Shown in pieces: positions 11,307 through 23,618 of a DNA stretch of 64,000 bases (positions are counted from its first letter, which is position 1; each line of letters opens with the position of its first letter). The stretch lies in assembly GCA_963681505.1 (NCBI GenBank), contig OY811991.1, forward strand, positions 5,246,555-5,310,554. The letters run 5' to 3'. The stretch is from Eunapius fragilis (taxonomy: Eukaryota > Porifera > Demospongiae > Spongillida > Spongillidae). Position numbers and translations under genes: made by a program. Under the pieces are notes generated by a model. That model saw only the letters and a program-made list of their open reading frames with translations. It searched no databases and had not been told where the DNA came from.

Positions 11307-12942
11307 GTAAGCCTAGGTTTTTTTTAAATTGAATATTGTTCTGATCTATGTACTAAAATTCAAAGCTCTAGTTAAGTTGTACCAAAAGCCCAGGTTAAAA
11401 TAAGGTGATGGCAACATATTAGTATCCTAATATATCTAACAGCAGGTGGCATGCAGACCAAAGTTGGTCAGCCCTTGAAGTTATAGTTGATGCCAAATGT
11501 TATTATGTCAAGAGACAAGCATTTGAGCTGCAGTTTTGTGATGTACATGTAAAGATTGTTCTGTGCAGTAATATCCCAAGTGAGAAAAATTCGTGCCAAA
11601 TCAAGTCCTGTTTTAACCGATTAAGTCCTGTAACCGCAAATTCGCGTCAAATAGTTGTTTACAGCTACCAACGTATTTTGGGGGACATGACCACAAACCA
11701 CAGAAAGATTATACCAATTTGAAATCTTTCTTGAACACAGCTTCAGCCGGTATCGTTGGATTACCTCTTCCTGACACAAAACATTTTTGTGACGACATTT
11801 AAGATCAAATAACCTCTACATAACAAACCATATTTAGGCCTTAATCGGTTAAGCATAGTAATTTCCTCCACATGGTGCATTTATTCTGGTTCTTATGATA
11901 CCAAAAATCATCAGTTTAATATATAAATACTTGTAAGCACCATCCATCATTACATTAAAATCCATATAGCTGATGCAATGAAAATTCAATTATCGGTGAT
12001 TCACAATATTTGCATAAGAATTCAATCATGCAATGACAAAAAAATCATCTACAAAATCAAGAATTGATTTGCTGTCTTTTTCTCGTGTCTTTTTATTGGA
12101 CAACTCAATGCTGCATAATCATAGTCCTATTATGTAGATACTGTCTATGATGAAGGTGCACTTAGCCTAAGTATGCAAGAACATACTGTAATGTCTTCAG
12201 CAAAACACCATCGGTAGCGAATGACAGCATATATTTTTCAATCTCTATATATCACAAATCATTTTATACGTCTTACTGATTGGAGTGTACCAAAGTGGTT
12301 GTTTAGGTCCTAAACTCTGTTTAATGTTTTGGTAAATGGGATTGAAATGTGTCTAATAACATGGAGCATTTATGCCTGGAATAGCGTACTCACCTCTATT
12401 CAAACACATCTATCTGATCTAACCTCAATGATGCTAAACTGATATGGTTCCTGGTTCAAGCATATATATATAAAGGATGGTAGGTGGACTGCAATCACTC
12501 AGTCATAATAGCATACCACTGCTGGTCTGAATTGCTTTCCCACCCACCACTCCACCTGTGCATTGACTGTACTTTGTACACGTTTGCTGTGTTCTTGCTT
12601 GAATATCAATGGTAGGCGGAACCCTTCGGGCTTCTACACCCTGACCTAATCACTTAACGTTGACCAGCGTCATGGTGTGGCAAACTGGCTGACCCAATGG
12701 TAACCAGCGTTACCCCTTGGTACCAGTCAGGCTCAGTGGTGGGGGTCAGCACCTCTATGGCACACCCGACTGGGTGGCTGCTGCCTGCCCCCTTATGGGC
12801 AAAACTATCGATCATAGTCAGACTCACAACTGGGGTTAAAGCCTATTAACAGCCAGCATGAGAGAGCATTTAGATAGCCAAATATGCATGTATGCATTCA
12901 AAAAATTGATCAGGTATCATTATTGCCCCAAACCTGTTGTAG
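11307..12942 (+). other. Intron A-B of copy 2
   Basis: No gene seen. Opens with donor GTAAGCCTAGG, ends with acceptor 'ttgtag'. Parts match 34130..34954 in copy 3 (for example 'gcagcaggtggcatg'-like text near 11445 and 'atgatgaaggtgcacttagcctaagtatgcaagaa' near 12150). The stretch 12540..12830 has no counterpart in copy 3 and looks inserted. Confidence 0.5.
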
Positions 12943-13003
12943 GACATAGAGGATAAGACAACCAGTGGAGATGCCTGTGTTCCCAAACCAATAATGAGGC
13001 AAG
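12943..13003 (+). CDS. Linker exon B, ubiquitin-like/kinase gene copy 2
   Basis: 61 bp, acceptor 'ttgtag', donor 'gtgagc'. Reads DIEDKTTSGDACVPKPIMRQ plus one base, so it differs from copy 1 at two residues. Phase 0 in, phase 1 out. Confidence 0.65.
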
Positions 13004-13108
13004 GTGAGCTAACAAAGAGTTATATGTTTGTGTTCTGTCATAATTTGCTGTTTGCCAGTTTGATTTAGCACATAGTTTAAAAGAGATAGTATGCAAGTTC
13101 AATGTTAA

Positions 13109-13534
13109 ATCGACGGATCATCTATACGTAGACGAAATTGGTTGAAATTGTCTACACATAGTATTTCAAACCAAGTTTCGGGTGTTAATATCCTGCAAAA
13201 AACATTCATTGTCTTACTCAGCCATCTAAACAGGTTAAACAACAGGTAGCATTTTTTTTGTTTATTTTATCATTTGTGAAATAGTTGCTTCAAATGGATA
13301 AGAACGTTAAAATTGGTGTCAAAATGAAAGTATTGAGAGAGAGAACCAGTGAAGCACGAATGATAAAATTAACTATTAATAAATGCTACCTACCCACGTA
13401 ACCTGTTTAATTAAATGGCTGAGTAAGACAATGAATGTTTTTTGCAGATATTTATACCCAAAACTTGCGTTGAAGTAGCGTCTACGTGTGGATGATTTCG
13501 ACCAATTTCGTCTACGTGTAGATGGTCCGTTGAT
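13109..13534. mobile_element. MITE with about 150-bp inverted repeats and TTAA flanks
   Basis: Left end ATCGACGGATCATCTA and right end TAGATGGTCCGTTGAT are inverted repeats that continue inward for about 150 bp (both contain 'ctgagtaagacaatgaatg' in opposite orientation). Flanked by TTAA at 13105..13108 and 13535..13538. No ORF. Absent from the equivalent introns of copies 1 and 3, so it inserted after the duplication. Confidence 0.7.
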
Positions 13535-13689
13535 TTAACATTAAACAAGGCACACAATCACTATGGCTCTATGTTCTTAAGACAACCATCCACACTTCTC
13601 GTTCAAAAGGGTAATCACACATGTCCACACTATCATGTAACAGTCAAACAACGTTCAATCATTCAGAAGCTCCTAAATCTGGTTCTTTT

Positions 13690-13990
13690 GGGAACCTTTG
13701 CCATTGGGATCAACCAAATTTGGTTCTTGTGTAGTGTCTGGTAGTCATAGCTAAGTTCTTTCTTCATGAGTGGATACTCCCAAACTGGTGCTGTGATGTC
13801 ATCAACCCAGATTAACCTCAATGCATTGCAATCCTCCTTTGCAACAGATACTATCAGCCCAGGAACATCTTTTCAATATCTGTAGCACAGGTGACCAGGA
13901 AGAGAAGGGAGAGTCTACAGAGCATGACCCAATGAATAGGTGCCAGGAGGTTGAGTAAGGAGGGTCTGGGTCACCTGTTAATAGCACCAG
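13690..13990 (-). mobile_element. BEL/Pao fossil fragment (reverse transcriptase region)
   Basis: Matches the better-preserved fragment at 35270..35500, where a HQFAHVVFGVSTSPFLL-like stretch marks Pao-type reverse transcriptase. The shared position in the B-C intron of copies 2 and 3 shows the insertion is older than their duplication. Broken, no LTRs seen. Confidence 0.5.
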
Positions 13991-13999
13991 AATATATAA

Positions 14000-14544
14000 A
14001 AGGAGAGAAAAGGCAGAGAGTGAATAAGCAGTGAAGGCTTTAGCTTGCGTAGATTACATGCGATGTGCGTACATGTATTCTTAAAGATAAAGATTTGCCA
14101 TTAATTGTGTCATTGTGCAAGCTAAGCAGTGCAAAGCGGGTCCATAACAGTATCCTAATAGCCTTAAGCCTAGCATCACTTCTCGGCTTCTTGTTGCCTG
14201 CAACTCTGATATAAAGGTTCAGTATAATCCTTTAACTCATGTTTATTTGAGTTGAAGAGTCAGCCATTATCTCACTATTACATCCACGCAGCCGGGGTTG
14301 GGGGGGGGGGGGGGGGGGGGAAGAAGAGTCTAAAACCAGTCAGTTACCTCATGAAATCACTGAAATATAAATAACATTCAATGAAATGATATAGTATTGC
14401 TACATTGTGTTCAAATGCTGAAACATAGCATGCTATAGAACCTTTATAACTACATTCCAATATAAATAAGATTACCTCACATGACCAAACAAATGCAGTT
14501 GTTCATCTGACCTGTATTACATGCTCTGCACAAATTACATGTAG
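14000..14544 (+). other. Distal part of intron B-C, copy 2
   Basis: Non-coding. The region 14155..14320 matches 42537..42690 upstream of copy 3 ('taatagccttaa', 'cttcttgttgcctgcaactctgatataaa', 'cagccattatctcac'), each followed by a poly-G tract. It ends with acceptor 'catgtag' at 14544. Confidence 0.5.
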
Positions 14545-15713
14545 GCAAGGAGGAAGAACAGGCAGTGTTCAAACAACTGGAGGCAAGGGTCCAGTTCTTG
14601 GAGGCACAGTTGAGTGAAACAAAACAGAAACTTGGAGAAGAGAAGAAACAGAGTGAGCAGTACAGAACAGAACTAGGTCACACTAGGGTGGAGCTAGTTC
14701 AATGTCAGGAAGTCCTAGGTCACACTAAGGTGGAGCTAGTTCAATGTCAGGAAGTCCTAGGTCACACTAGGGTGGAGCTAGTGCAATGTCAGGAAGTCCT
14801 AGGTCACACTAGGGTAGAGTTACAGAAGCTGCAGAAAGTGCACTCAACATGTAAAACATTCTGGATAGTACCACGTCATAAGATAACCATACTTAATAAG
14901 CAGCTGGGGGGAGGGGCATGGGGATATGTGGCTGAAGGTCAGTTCAAAGGTCAGCAGGTAGCTGTCAAGTGTGTACATGAGTCCATTATTGCCCTACATA
15001 CCATCAAGAGAGTGTATCGTGAGATCTGTACAATGGCCCAAGTGTCCCACCCCAACCTGGTGAGGTTCATGGCAGCCGTACTGGATGACCAGGGAGGACC
15101 CATGATCATCACTGAACTGTTGGACACCACACTGAGGAAGGCCTATGAGGACAACCTGCTTACTTTGCAGCAGTGTGTGGACGTATTCCGTGATATAGCC
15201 TCTGCTCTCTGCTACCTCCATGAGCTTGAAGAGCCCATCATCCACAGAGATGTGAGCTCATCCAATGTCCTTATGAAGGCTGTGGTTGGGGGAGGGTGGA
15301 TAGCCAAACTGTCAGACTTTGGGTCAGCCAATTGGGCCAAGCAGGCCTCAACCATGGCGGAGGGTGCCATAGTGTACCTAGCTCCAGAGGCATACCCCAC
15401 CCCTCCATCTCTGCTCCATAGAGGACTACCACCACAGACCACCAAGATTGATGTGTACAGCTATGGGATAATGCTCTGTGAGGTCGCACTGAAGGAGTTC
15501 CCTGATCCAGACCATCTCCATGTTACAAAGGAGAAGATGAGAACCAAACATGTCCCCCTCCATTCCCTGGTGGTGAAGTGCACACAGGACCTACCTGATA
15601 GACGTCCCACAATGGCTGCTGTTCTTAAAGAACTGCAGAGTACATGTATTGGACAGGAGATTGCACAGCAAAAATCATCAACAAAAGAACAAAGTGAATG
15701 TAATTTGAGTTGA
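14545..15713 (+). CDS. Coiled-coil + TKL-type protein kinase, terminal exon C of copy 2
   Basis: Same architecture and borders as copy 1: opens GC|AAG after the acceptor, coiled coil, four 14-residue LGHTRVELVQCQEV-type repeats, then the kinase domain. GGGAWGYV, VAVKC, HRDVSSSNVL, DFG and LAPEA are all intact. Differences from copy 1 include IIALHT in place of IMADKT after the beta-3 strand, and HVTKEKM in place of NETKERL late in the domain. The stop is shared with copy 1. Phase links it through exon B to the ubiquitin-like array at 9093..11306. If the TAG in exon A kills the long product, this exon could be a preserved kinase in a damaged gene. Confidence 0.85.
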
Positions 15714-16033
15714 AACCAATCAGTGTAGAGGTTATATAATATCTAGCTAGCATTGTAGCTGTGTTTGATACCATTACGTTTTGATGCAATTAGTTTGTTC
15801 ATTTTTTATGTTCCAGCGTTACATAAGTTAAAGAAATGGGGCTTATAATTGTACAATGGGGAATGGAGATGTAGCTTTCCTGAAGCACAGGGGAAACATG
15901 TGCAGCTAGATGTATTATACAGCCACAAGTAATGGAATAATTAACAGTGGGTGTGTAATCGCACGCTAAATCTGTGTACAAATAACTGATCAGACATAAT
16001 TATCATTAGTAACAAGCCCTTCTGAACCCAAAA

Positions 16034-16483
16034 TTGGAAGCAGGTGCAGGTTTGGGTCATGAAAGGAGACTAACTAGACCAGCAGACATACTCATCCCAA
16101 GCTGGTCCAATAGTGACGAGCCTGCAGCCATTGATGTGTCCATCACCTCTCCGCTTAAATCAAACATTTTGTCTGAAGCGGGTGTGGTGGCAGGTGCAGC
16201 AGCAAGGCAAACAGAAGAGAGAAAGCATATATCCAATGATACTATCTGCTCCGAATTGGGATGGAAGTGTGTACCATTAGTGGTGGAGACGTTTGGTGCT
16301 TGGGGAAGAACTGCAGGCCAGTTTTTTGGAGAACTCGCATCACGACTTGTGGCTCAAAGCCATTCCTCAAAGACTATAATGTTGAATAACATCTATGGGA
16401 GACTAAGCCTCACACTAGTTCGAGCCAATGCTCGTGCTTTCAATGCTAGGTTGGCTACAACAATGGACTTGCTTGAAGGCTAG
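16034..16483 (+). mobile_element. LINE-like C-terminal remnant, copy 2
   Basis: An open frame of 149 codons carrying the block GAGLGHERR..TRPADILIPSW..EPAAIDVSITSPL, then EARK-like and 'CVPLVVETFGAWG'. This is the best-preserved of three copies (4400..4835 and 35919..36383 are the others). The pattern PAD-x(n)-D-V-x-I could be a PD-(D/E)XK nuclease core as in restriction-like-endonuclease LINEs; this is inferred. No reverse transcriptase core is present beside it. Confidence 0.5.
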
Positions 16484-16579
16484 GTAGTTTCACTAGTTTT
16501 GTGCAAGTTCGTGTGTAGTAACGTGTATATATGTGCATTTATTTTATATATGTTTATTGATTTAATAACAATTAAGAAT

Positions 16580-16783
16580 TATTGCAAAGTAAAGATGGCT
16601 GAAATTCGTAATTCAACTGCAGCTCTGCAAGCAAACAAACGACAAGGCAGTATCATGAAATTATGTAGTGTTGTGCGCATGATATAATGAAAAAGCGTTG
16701 GCGGCTGGGGCAGAGCCCCAGACCCCCTTCCACACGTTCATGAATATTAATTAACAACCCCCTCTTTTCTGAAATCCTCCGTA
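16580..16783. mobile_element. Truncated hAT-like MITE, reverse copy of 7281..7545
   Basis: Shares with 7281..7545, in reverse, the segments 'gcaagcaaacaaacg', 'ggcggctggggc' and 'ttcatgaatattaattaaca'. The outer CAGGGGCGGATCC end is degraded ('gaaatcctccg'). Confidence 0.5.
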
Positions 16784-16799
16784 TGACCCTTTTAAACAT

Positions 16800-17650
16800 A
16801 AGCTCACAGCTCAAACACCAGCAAAAGCAAGCCGTGCTGACATAACTGCTTGTAACTGAGTAGGCTATGTCCCATTTGTAAGACAGAGCATTAGCCAAGT
16901 GCTTCAGGAAGTGGTCAGCATCTCGTTGCATCTGTGTAACCATGCCCACAAGGGATTTCAGTATAGCAGAGCTCTTGATTATTATCTGACTTTTAGTTCC
17001 CATGCTACAGATGGATTGATATGCTAAGTGTGCAGATGCTATACCATGCAGATCTTCATGCATGCCCACTATGCATGCAAGTTACCTGTCTTACTGATGC
17101 ATGGTCAGCCTATCTCTCTGCAACTTTGCCTGTGCTTTTTTCAGTTCATCATTTTCTCTCCCAGCTTTGGTTCCATGGCTTTGCACTCCAAGCTGCTCTC
17201 CTTTGGTCTGCCTTTATGCCCACCAAATGGTCTAAAGCTAAAGCAACCTCTGTTATTTATTCAACCTGTCTACAACCAGAGTTAGTGCTTGGTGAACCAC
17301 TGTGTTATACTGACTCAAGAATTGCACTATTTTGGATACAGGAAAAAGGGAATGGATAGTTTATTCAGAATCGTGTCAATGAAATTCAATTCTTTCTCCC
17401 TACCAAATGCTGGCACCACTGCTCCGGTGTTATGAATACATCTGACTATCTTTCAAAGGGACTCGATCTGTCTGAGCTGAGTCCATATATCCTGGCTCAC
17501 GATATCCCATTAGATTTGTGACTCAGAGCAAATGGACTGTGATTATGCTCTGGAAGTAGTCCCAGATGAGTGCTTGCTGGAACTGGTGAAGTTCTTTTTT
17601 GAGGCACCCACAACTAACTGACCCATGTGAGCAGCCACTGGAGTGTGCCA
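16800..17650. mobile_element. BEL/Pao fossil fragments
   Basis: On the + strand near 17270..17540 the text resembles the Pao-type pol region between reverse transcriptase and integrase (a YTDSRIALFWI-like motif, later a YLSKGLDLSEL-like motif). The region 16930..17240 is the dispersed segment also seen at 6841..7070. The remnant is broken in several places, with no LTRs seen. Confidence 0.5.
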
Positions 17651-18200
17651 AAGTCTGCAACTTCAAGATGAAGTGGCAGCTCTTGTAATGTAGTTGGTAG
17701 AGCTTTCGAAGTCAAGGATTAAAGGCGATTAAGTGATAGCAGCAATTAGCACAGCAGGTATGATTTAGTTGTCACAGGCATTTGTGCACCATGAGAAGTT
17801 GAATGTTGATGAAGATTACATGTGGAGGTATAAGGGAGGATGGCATCATGCTTATCTACCAGAATCAAGCGAGTATATCCTATTCTTCTCGATAAGGCGC
17901 ACCATTCACTACATTAATTGCATTAATTGTGAGTGACTAGCGATGCATGATGGAGTTAAGGCAACCAAACAACATTCAAGATTCTGTGTCATGCAATTTG
18001 TGTGAAGGCTGATATTATAATACATATGTACAATCAAAGCGAATAATAAAAAGAAAAGATTACTCAAAACCAGATTAGCGCCATTTTAAAATCCCAACCC
18101 ACTTCTCCAATTTGTGTGTGACCCTCTTAGACATAAGCTCACAGCTCAAACACCAGCAAAAGCAAGCTGTGCTGACATAACTGCTTGTAACTGAGTAGAC
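17650..18200. other. Stretch without a recognised gene
   Basis: AT-rich. The region 18090..18200 repeats in reverse the segment found at about 7205..7265 and repeats directly about 16800..16865 ('ctcacagctcaaacaccagcaaaagcaag'). No supported ORF. Confidence 0.4.
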
Positions 18201-18592
18201 CAGTGGCGTATCCAGGATTTCAGCGACTGCGAGGGGGGTGCTTAAGCTCAGACCCATTACGAAAAGCGGGGGGGGGGGGGGGTGCTGTCGGTTTTGATAC
18301 GAAAAGCGGGGGGGGGGGGGGGGGGGGGGGTGCTGTCGGTTTTTGGTCCGATACGAAAAGCGGTGGGGGGGATGCTGTTAGTTTCTGGCCCGATATGAAA
18401 AGCCGGGGGGGGGGGGGGGGGGGGGGGGGGGGCGTGGGGGGGTGTGCTGTCGGTCTCTGGCCCAATACAGGCGCGTATCCCGAATGTGCTGGAGGAGGGT
18501 GCTGAAAAGCTAGCGCGCGCAATTTTTGGGCCCATTCTTAAGACGGAGGGGGGTGCCCGAGCCCCCTGAGCCCCCCCCTAAATACGCCCCTG
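18201..18592. mobile_element. hAT-like MITE with CAGTGGCG / CGCCCCTG ends and internal G-rich tandem repeats
   Basis: Ends CAGTGGCGTATCC and AAATACGCCCCTG, flanked by a 5-bp duplication TAGAC (18196..18200 and 18593..18597). Inside are about four copies of a module 'gatacgaaaagcgggg...tgctgtcggtttt' with long poly-G runs. The surrounding text ('actgagtag' ... 'gtcccatttgtaagacagagca') continues uninterrupted at 16855..16890, giving a paralogous near-empty site. Open frames within it are artefacts of the poly-G repeats. Confidence 0.7.
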
Positions 18593-18599
18593 TAGACTT

Positions 18600-18760
18600 T
18601 GTCCCATTTGTAAGACAGAGCAGTAGCCAAGTGCTTCAGGAAGTGGTCAGCATCTTTGTGCAGCAGTCCATCCACTGAAGGACAAATGGGGTCAAGGTGA
18701 CGTCTACTTCCTTTATGTACTTTTGCTTTCTCTCCTGGCAGGTATGAAGGAAGAAATGCT
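18600..18760. repeat. Inverted copy of the dispersed segment at 7080..7200
   Basis: The text 'aggacaaatggggtcaaggtgac' and 'tttatgtacttttgctttctctcctggca' is the reverse complement of 7080..7170. Part of the BEL/Pao-associated debris around 16800..18200. Confidence 0.5.
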
Positions 18761-19680
18761 TAAGAAAGAAGAAGAGCTGCCAGCAATTCTAGCCCTAAGG
18801 GTATTGTCTGCATGACATATTTATCAATGAATCCGACACCTTTGGCTTTATATCAGAGCTTGTGCTTGCACTGCTGGTACTGGCAGTGTTAGTACTCCAG
18901 CTGCTGCTCACTCCTTCCTTCTTGCAGCTGTGCGTGCACATATACACATGTTAAAAACATTTCACAACAGCTAATAGGTCTGAGTACACTCACTTTCCTT
19001 TATTCCATGCACGGACGTTATGTGGTACCTCATGTTTGAGGTGTTATTCCCGTGTCTGGAAACCCGTATAGCACATGCTGCAAACTGCACAGCAAGAACC
19101 AATAGCTTTTTTGTGCCATCGGTCAGCTAGTTGCTGAAATTGTTGCATCTGAATATGTCTACTACGTCACTGTAACAATGTCCCGTGAAAAGAAAAAAAA
19201 AAAACTGTCTAACCGTAAATACCTAAATACCCAATCCGGGTCAGCGGGTACCACAACCAATTCGATTTCGGCGAATTATTAAAAGGGGGCGAGCCCAGGG
19301 CATTTTTGCCCTCCAATTAATACCATATTTTGCCCTCCAATTACAATTTCAAAGCTAGTACGGTACAATTATGGTACAGCTACGGTACAGCTAGCAAGCC
19401 CCCGTTTAATAATTCGCCGAAATCATCTATACAACCCTGACAGTGAGACGTGCATGTAGACTGGTGCGAACGTAACGTTGGGGGGTAAGAACAACGTTAC
19501 GTGGCTGGCATTAGAAACCTGTCTGTAACCGTCGCGTTACAAGTTTTTCTACGTCGTTCAATATATTTCTCCCGCTTCATATCTTCACGTTACAGTAGCG
19601 TAGCTGAATACTGCATTCAGGCGAATGTAACGTTATCGTAATGCATTTTATTACACACTGACAGCCAATCGTTACCGATA
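18760..19680. other. Unassigned non-coding stretch with a small inverted repeat
   Basis: 'aattcgatttcggcgaattattaaaagggggc' near 19260 and 'ccccgtttaataattcgccgaaat' near 19400 are inverted repeats about 160 bp apart, so a small MITE of about 165 bp is likely at 19260..19425. No gene is seen. Confidence 0.4.
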
Positions 19681-19689
19681 TTCATGGTG

Positions 19690-19960
19690 GGACCACAAGC
19701 GATAAGCTGTTATTCCTTGTTCGTTTCCGTATTATAGGAAACCATTATTAAAACGCCGCCCCTCCTATAAAAGACGTTGAAGGTTGTCATATAAGCCGAT
19801 AATTTGGCAAAGTGAAGGCCAAGATCCAGGACAAGGAAAGTACCAAGTAAACTTACAGGTAGATGGACGTTGACTGAGCGAATGTATACGGGATCATTGC
19901 AAGCGAGCAGTGGCGTCCCGGCAAGGGTTGGCAACACGTGATCAATCACAAATACATGTG
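19690..19960 (+). pseudogene. Ubiquitin-like module relic, second copy
   Basis: At 19800..19890 the text 'ggcaaagtgaaggccaagatccaggacaaggaaag' encodes VKAKIQDKE, then decays; 'gatggacgttgactgagcga' matches the DGRTLSE region. Upstream 'ggtgggaccacaagc..gctgtt..ccttgtt' matches 7900..7925, so this is a copy of the array 5' flank. No array follows; the downstream homology resumes at 21080 and is split by the foldback element. Confidence 0.5.
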
Positions 19961-21172
19961 AGAGTTAGCGCGTGATCACTAAACACTATAGCGCCGAGGC
20001 TAATTCCTTAGTGAAATAAGTTAACACCCGTCTCACTAATTCTTATTCCCAAACGTAATCACTTTCTGTTGTATGACATGAATGATCGAACCGATCGCGA
20101 TATGTCCATACAGCAGCTCAGGCAGGCATCATAATTCATAGATTTGTCATTTATGGATGCTTTCAAAATCCTCTGTCATCCATCTTATCACCTTCACAAC
20201 ATACCTATTCCATAGCTGCAACCATACTTATTACTCTGCAGGCCTACGAGATGAGGGAGGGGAAGGCAAAATTCCCAGACCCGGGCTTATTAGGGGCCTG
20301 GGCCTTTTCGGTCCACCCCCTGGCTTGGATTTCTTTAGCCCAATTGTTTTTGGTATTTAATCATGACAATTGATTAGCCACCTTCCGAATTTTATCGGGA
20401 TCCAGGCTGTTGTAACCACTCACAGCATATTTGCATTTCCACTTGAGCCCCAAAAAATTTTCTATGAGAAGAAATATTAGTGTTGACTGTATTGAGTGAT
20501 TATTGAATTAACGTATTGAAATCGGCGATCGTGGTAACTAGTTAAATCCCATACATGTAACTATGTTCGTCACAAAGCAAGGTAGCACATCAAGAAACGA
20601 TCTACCATTGCCATTGGATTTTTACCCATGCATGCAGCAATGACACTTGCAATAGAAGTCCATGTATTTCAACCATTTTACTAGTATTATCAAATAGCTG
20701 ACCTACACTGATACATGGTGAAAATTCTGCAAAGGAAAAAGTTAAGTAGCTGGGACAAAGTCCCAGACTCCATTAATTGCATGAGCTTACAGTGCTCCCC
20801 CAAGCCCCCCTTGCTGTTTGGGAACCTCTCACACCCACCCCTGTGTCAGTTAATAAAGCTCCCACACTTTTATTATTGTCTGCGGCCATGATCAAGCTAT
20901 GTGGGAGCATAGGATCATAAACATAGGAGCCCAGGAAACATTTTTTGGCCCCAGCTGGCTCTTGGTGCTCTTAATTGGAAATGCATGTACAGAATAAAAA
21001 GTTAATAATGGGGTAAGGGGTGTGGGTCCAGGGATGCCACCATGGTTCAATCTTGTGATTGTTCAGCATTGGTCGTTGTCTTCATTTTGTGTGCACAAGT
21101 TGAATATACCTGTTTTTATACGATATGCTAAAGGTATAAAATCGCAAAATCTCCATATCAATGTACATAGGG
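19960..21172 (+). other. Stretch without a recognised gene
   Basis: Short frames only. From about 21080 it is homologous to 8390..8445 (the array upstream region) and ends in AGGG at 21169..21172, the target site of the foldback element. Confidence 0.4.
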
Positions 21173-22054
21173 GGGTCATTCCATGTCCTGACACAAATGA
21201 ATCGGCATGTACCCCTCAGATTTGTGTGCAATTTATCATATTTGCTTGACCTAATATGGATGTTACTTTAACGCATTAATTTTTAAAATCTCACGAGCGG
21301 TTTACGAATTAACACCATCATGAATAATTAATTGCTTTCCACTTTGAAGACTCATAACTCCCTACTTACAGAACGTGTATGGCTATTGTTGGCATCAAAT
21401 TGAAGCTCTCTTAGTGTACAATCCAACTATAATATGTTTCTGTGGGAGAGGCGAAAGGTTTAAAGAATTAACGTTTATACAGCACGGTTTTCAATATTTA
21501 GGCCATTTGCAGGGTGATACTTGCGAATTTTGTTTTTGTATATGAAAATTGTTCATTGTCCTTACATTAAAAAAAAAAAAAAAAGTTTGAGTATCAGCTA
21601 GTTCTGGGAACTGCAGAGGGTTAAAGGGCAAGACGCCATTTTTAATTTCTTCATAGTTGATTTTATCCCTAATGAGAAGCAAGGGTATTACATAATACTG
21701 TCGTCAACTATCACAACAGTAAGAAAAGGTGTTGGTAATTTTAAAAAATGATTTTTAGTACATCGAATTGCGCATTTATTGGAAACCGTTAAGCCTTCTA
21801 ATGGGATCGTTGCTTAGGTAAGGGTGCTCGTTAGTACTGTCATAAGTGGTTACAGCTCAACATTTCTTTTGATTTGAAGTAAAAAGGAACAACGAGGTTT
21901 AACTGAACCGGCGGTGGGACCTATTCAACCTGTTCATACGGCGCACCGGGGATCCCACCCGCGGCACCACTACCCCCGGTGCTACTAATTGAACTCCCGC
22001 GCTCCACTACCGCCGGTGCCATTAGTTGAACAACCCGCGGTACCACTACCACTT

Positions 22055-23537
22055 CATAGGCGGCGGAAGGTGAATAAACCTGGGGGGGCGGAATTGTAGC
22101 GTAAATCGGAGGTGGGGTCTTTAATTATTGCCGATTTTTCCTTTCGGCGATCTAACCCGCACGCTCTCTCGCTTTCTTTACAATGTACATGTACATGTAA
22201 ATGACTGTGCAAGTACCCTCGCTTGCAAAATATAAATTTCATTTTTAACATGTACATGCGTATGTATTACGAAAATTCTCCAAAATATGTCTTTCTCCTC
22301 TCATTAGCTGCAATGAAGTCTTGGGCTATAGCAGTCAAATCAATTGCATCAGTCATTTCTTTGTGACAATGGAGTAAGAGAATGTTATTCAGTCTACATT
22401 GAGTCATTGTTGATCTCAAGTAGGATTTCAACCTTCTTAATGACGAAAAAGATCTTTCTGCAGTAGCAATTGTTATCGGAATTATCATAAATATTTTAAC
22501 TAACTTACCACTTCTGAAAATACACCCAATGTTAAAGGTGAAGACGATAGTATTTCAGCAATCGTTGAGACACTACTAATATTTTTAAGGTGCATGAATG
22601 AGGGCGTAGATTTAAGTTCCTTTATTAAATCAGGAAGCATACATGTATTTAACTGCCTTTGTAATTTAGAAGGATCGAGATCTCTTTCATAAAATTTTAG
22701 CAGTTCACTGTCAATTTGTAATGAACCAAGTACATCCCAATTCGCAGCTTCTAAAATAGGTCTTTCTATTGCAAGTGGTATTTGGAGGGAGGGTTGGTCA
22801 AATCTTCTATTTAATTCATTGACTACAACATCGATCACTTCAAAGTATATCTTCCTATAATATTCTAAAGGGGTTTCAAAACATGAGGTTCACTGTCACT
22901 ATCAATTCTTCTTGGTGGCCTCCTAGCACAATGCAGATATGGTTGATTTTGAATCGTTTAGGCAGTTTTCATAAAACAAATTGTATGCCTCGTCTGTGCG
23001 GTGTGCCTCTCCAAACATTTACGTGCCACATTCAGTTGTCCTACAGCATCTTGCAACATGATATTTTGCTTTGAAGAAACAATGATACTACTTCTGTTAT
23101 TGCAAATACAAGATGACATAATCTGAAACCGACACATTTTGAGACATCTGTGCTACTATCATCAATAGAGCTATAATGCAGCAAAGAGAACAGCAACCAT
23201 CTTACATTGCATGCATACAGTCAACATTTAACCTCTATACCTTGTTATATCATCATTATTGATTGATACCATGAATATTGATGGGGAAGGTGGAGAGATT
23301 GATCTTGCGCTTCTACATAAATCACTTACTGTTTTACAAGTATTACGTTCATGTGAGGAGCCTGTGCTATGTTGAAGATTGGGTGTGCATTAAGGTAATG
23401 CTAATAACACACCTTGTTGGTCCTGATCATGTTGCACCATGTTATCAGTATCACTGTCTTGGTCAATGCCTTTGTATACACACACAGACACACATGCACA
23501 CACGCACATGCACACGCACACACATGCACACACACAT

Positions 23538-23618
<81 letters not shown>

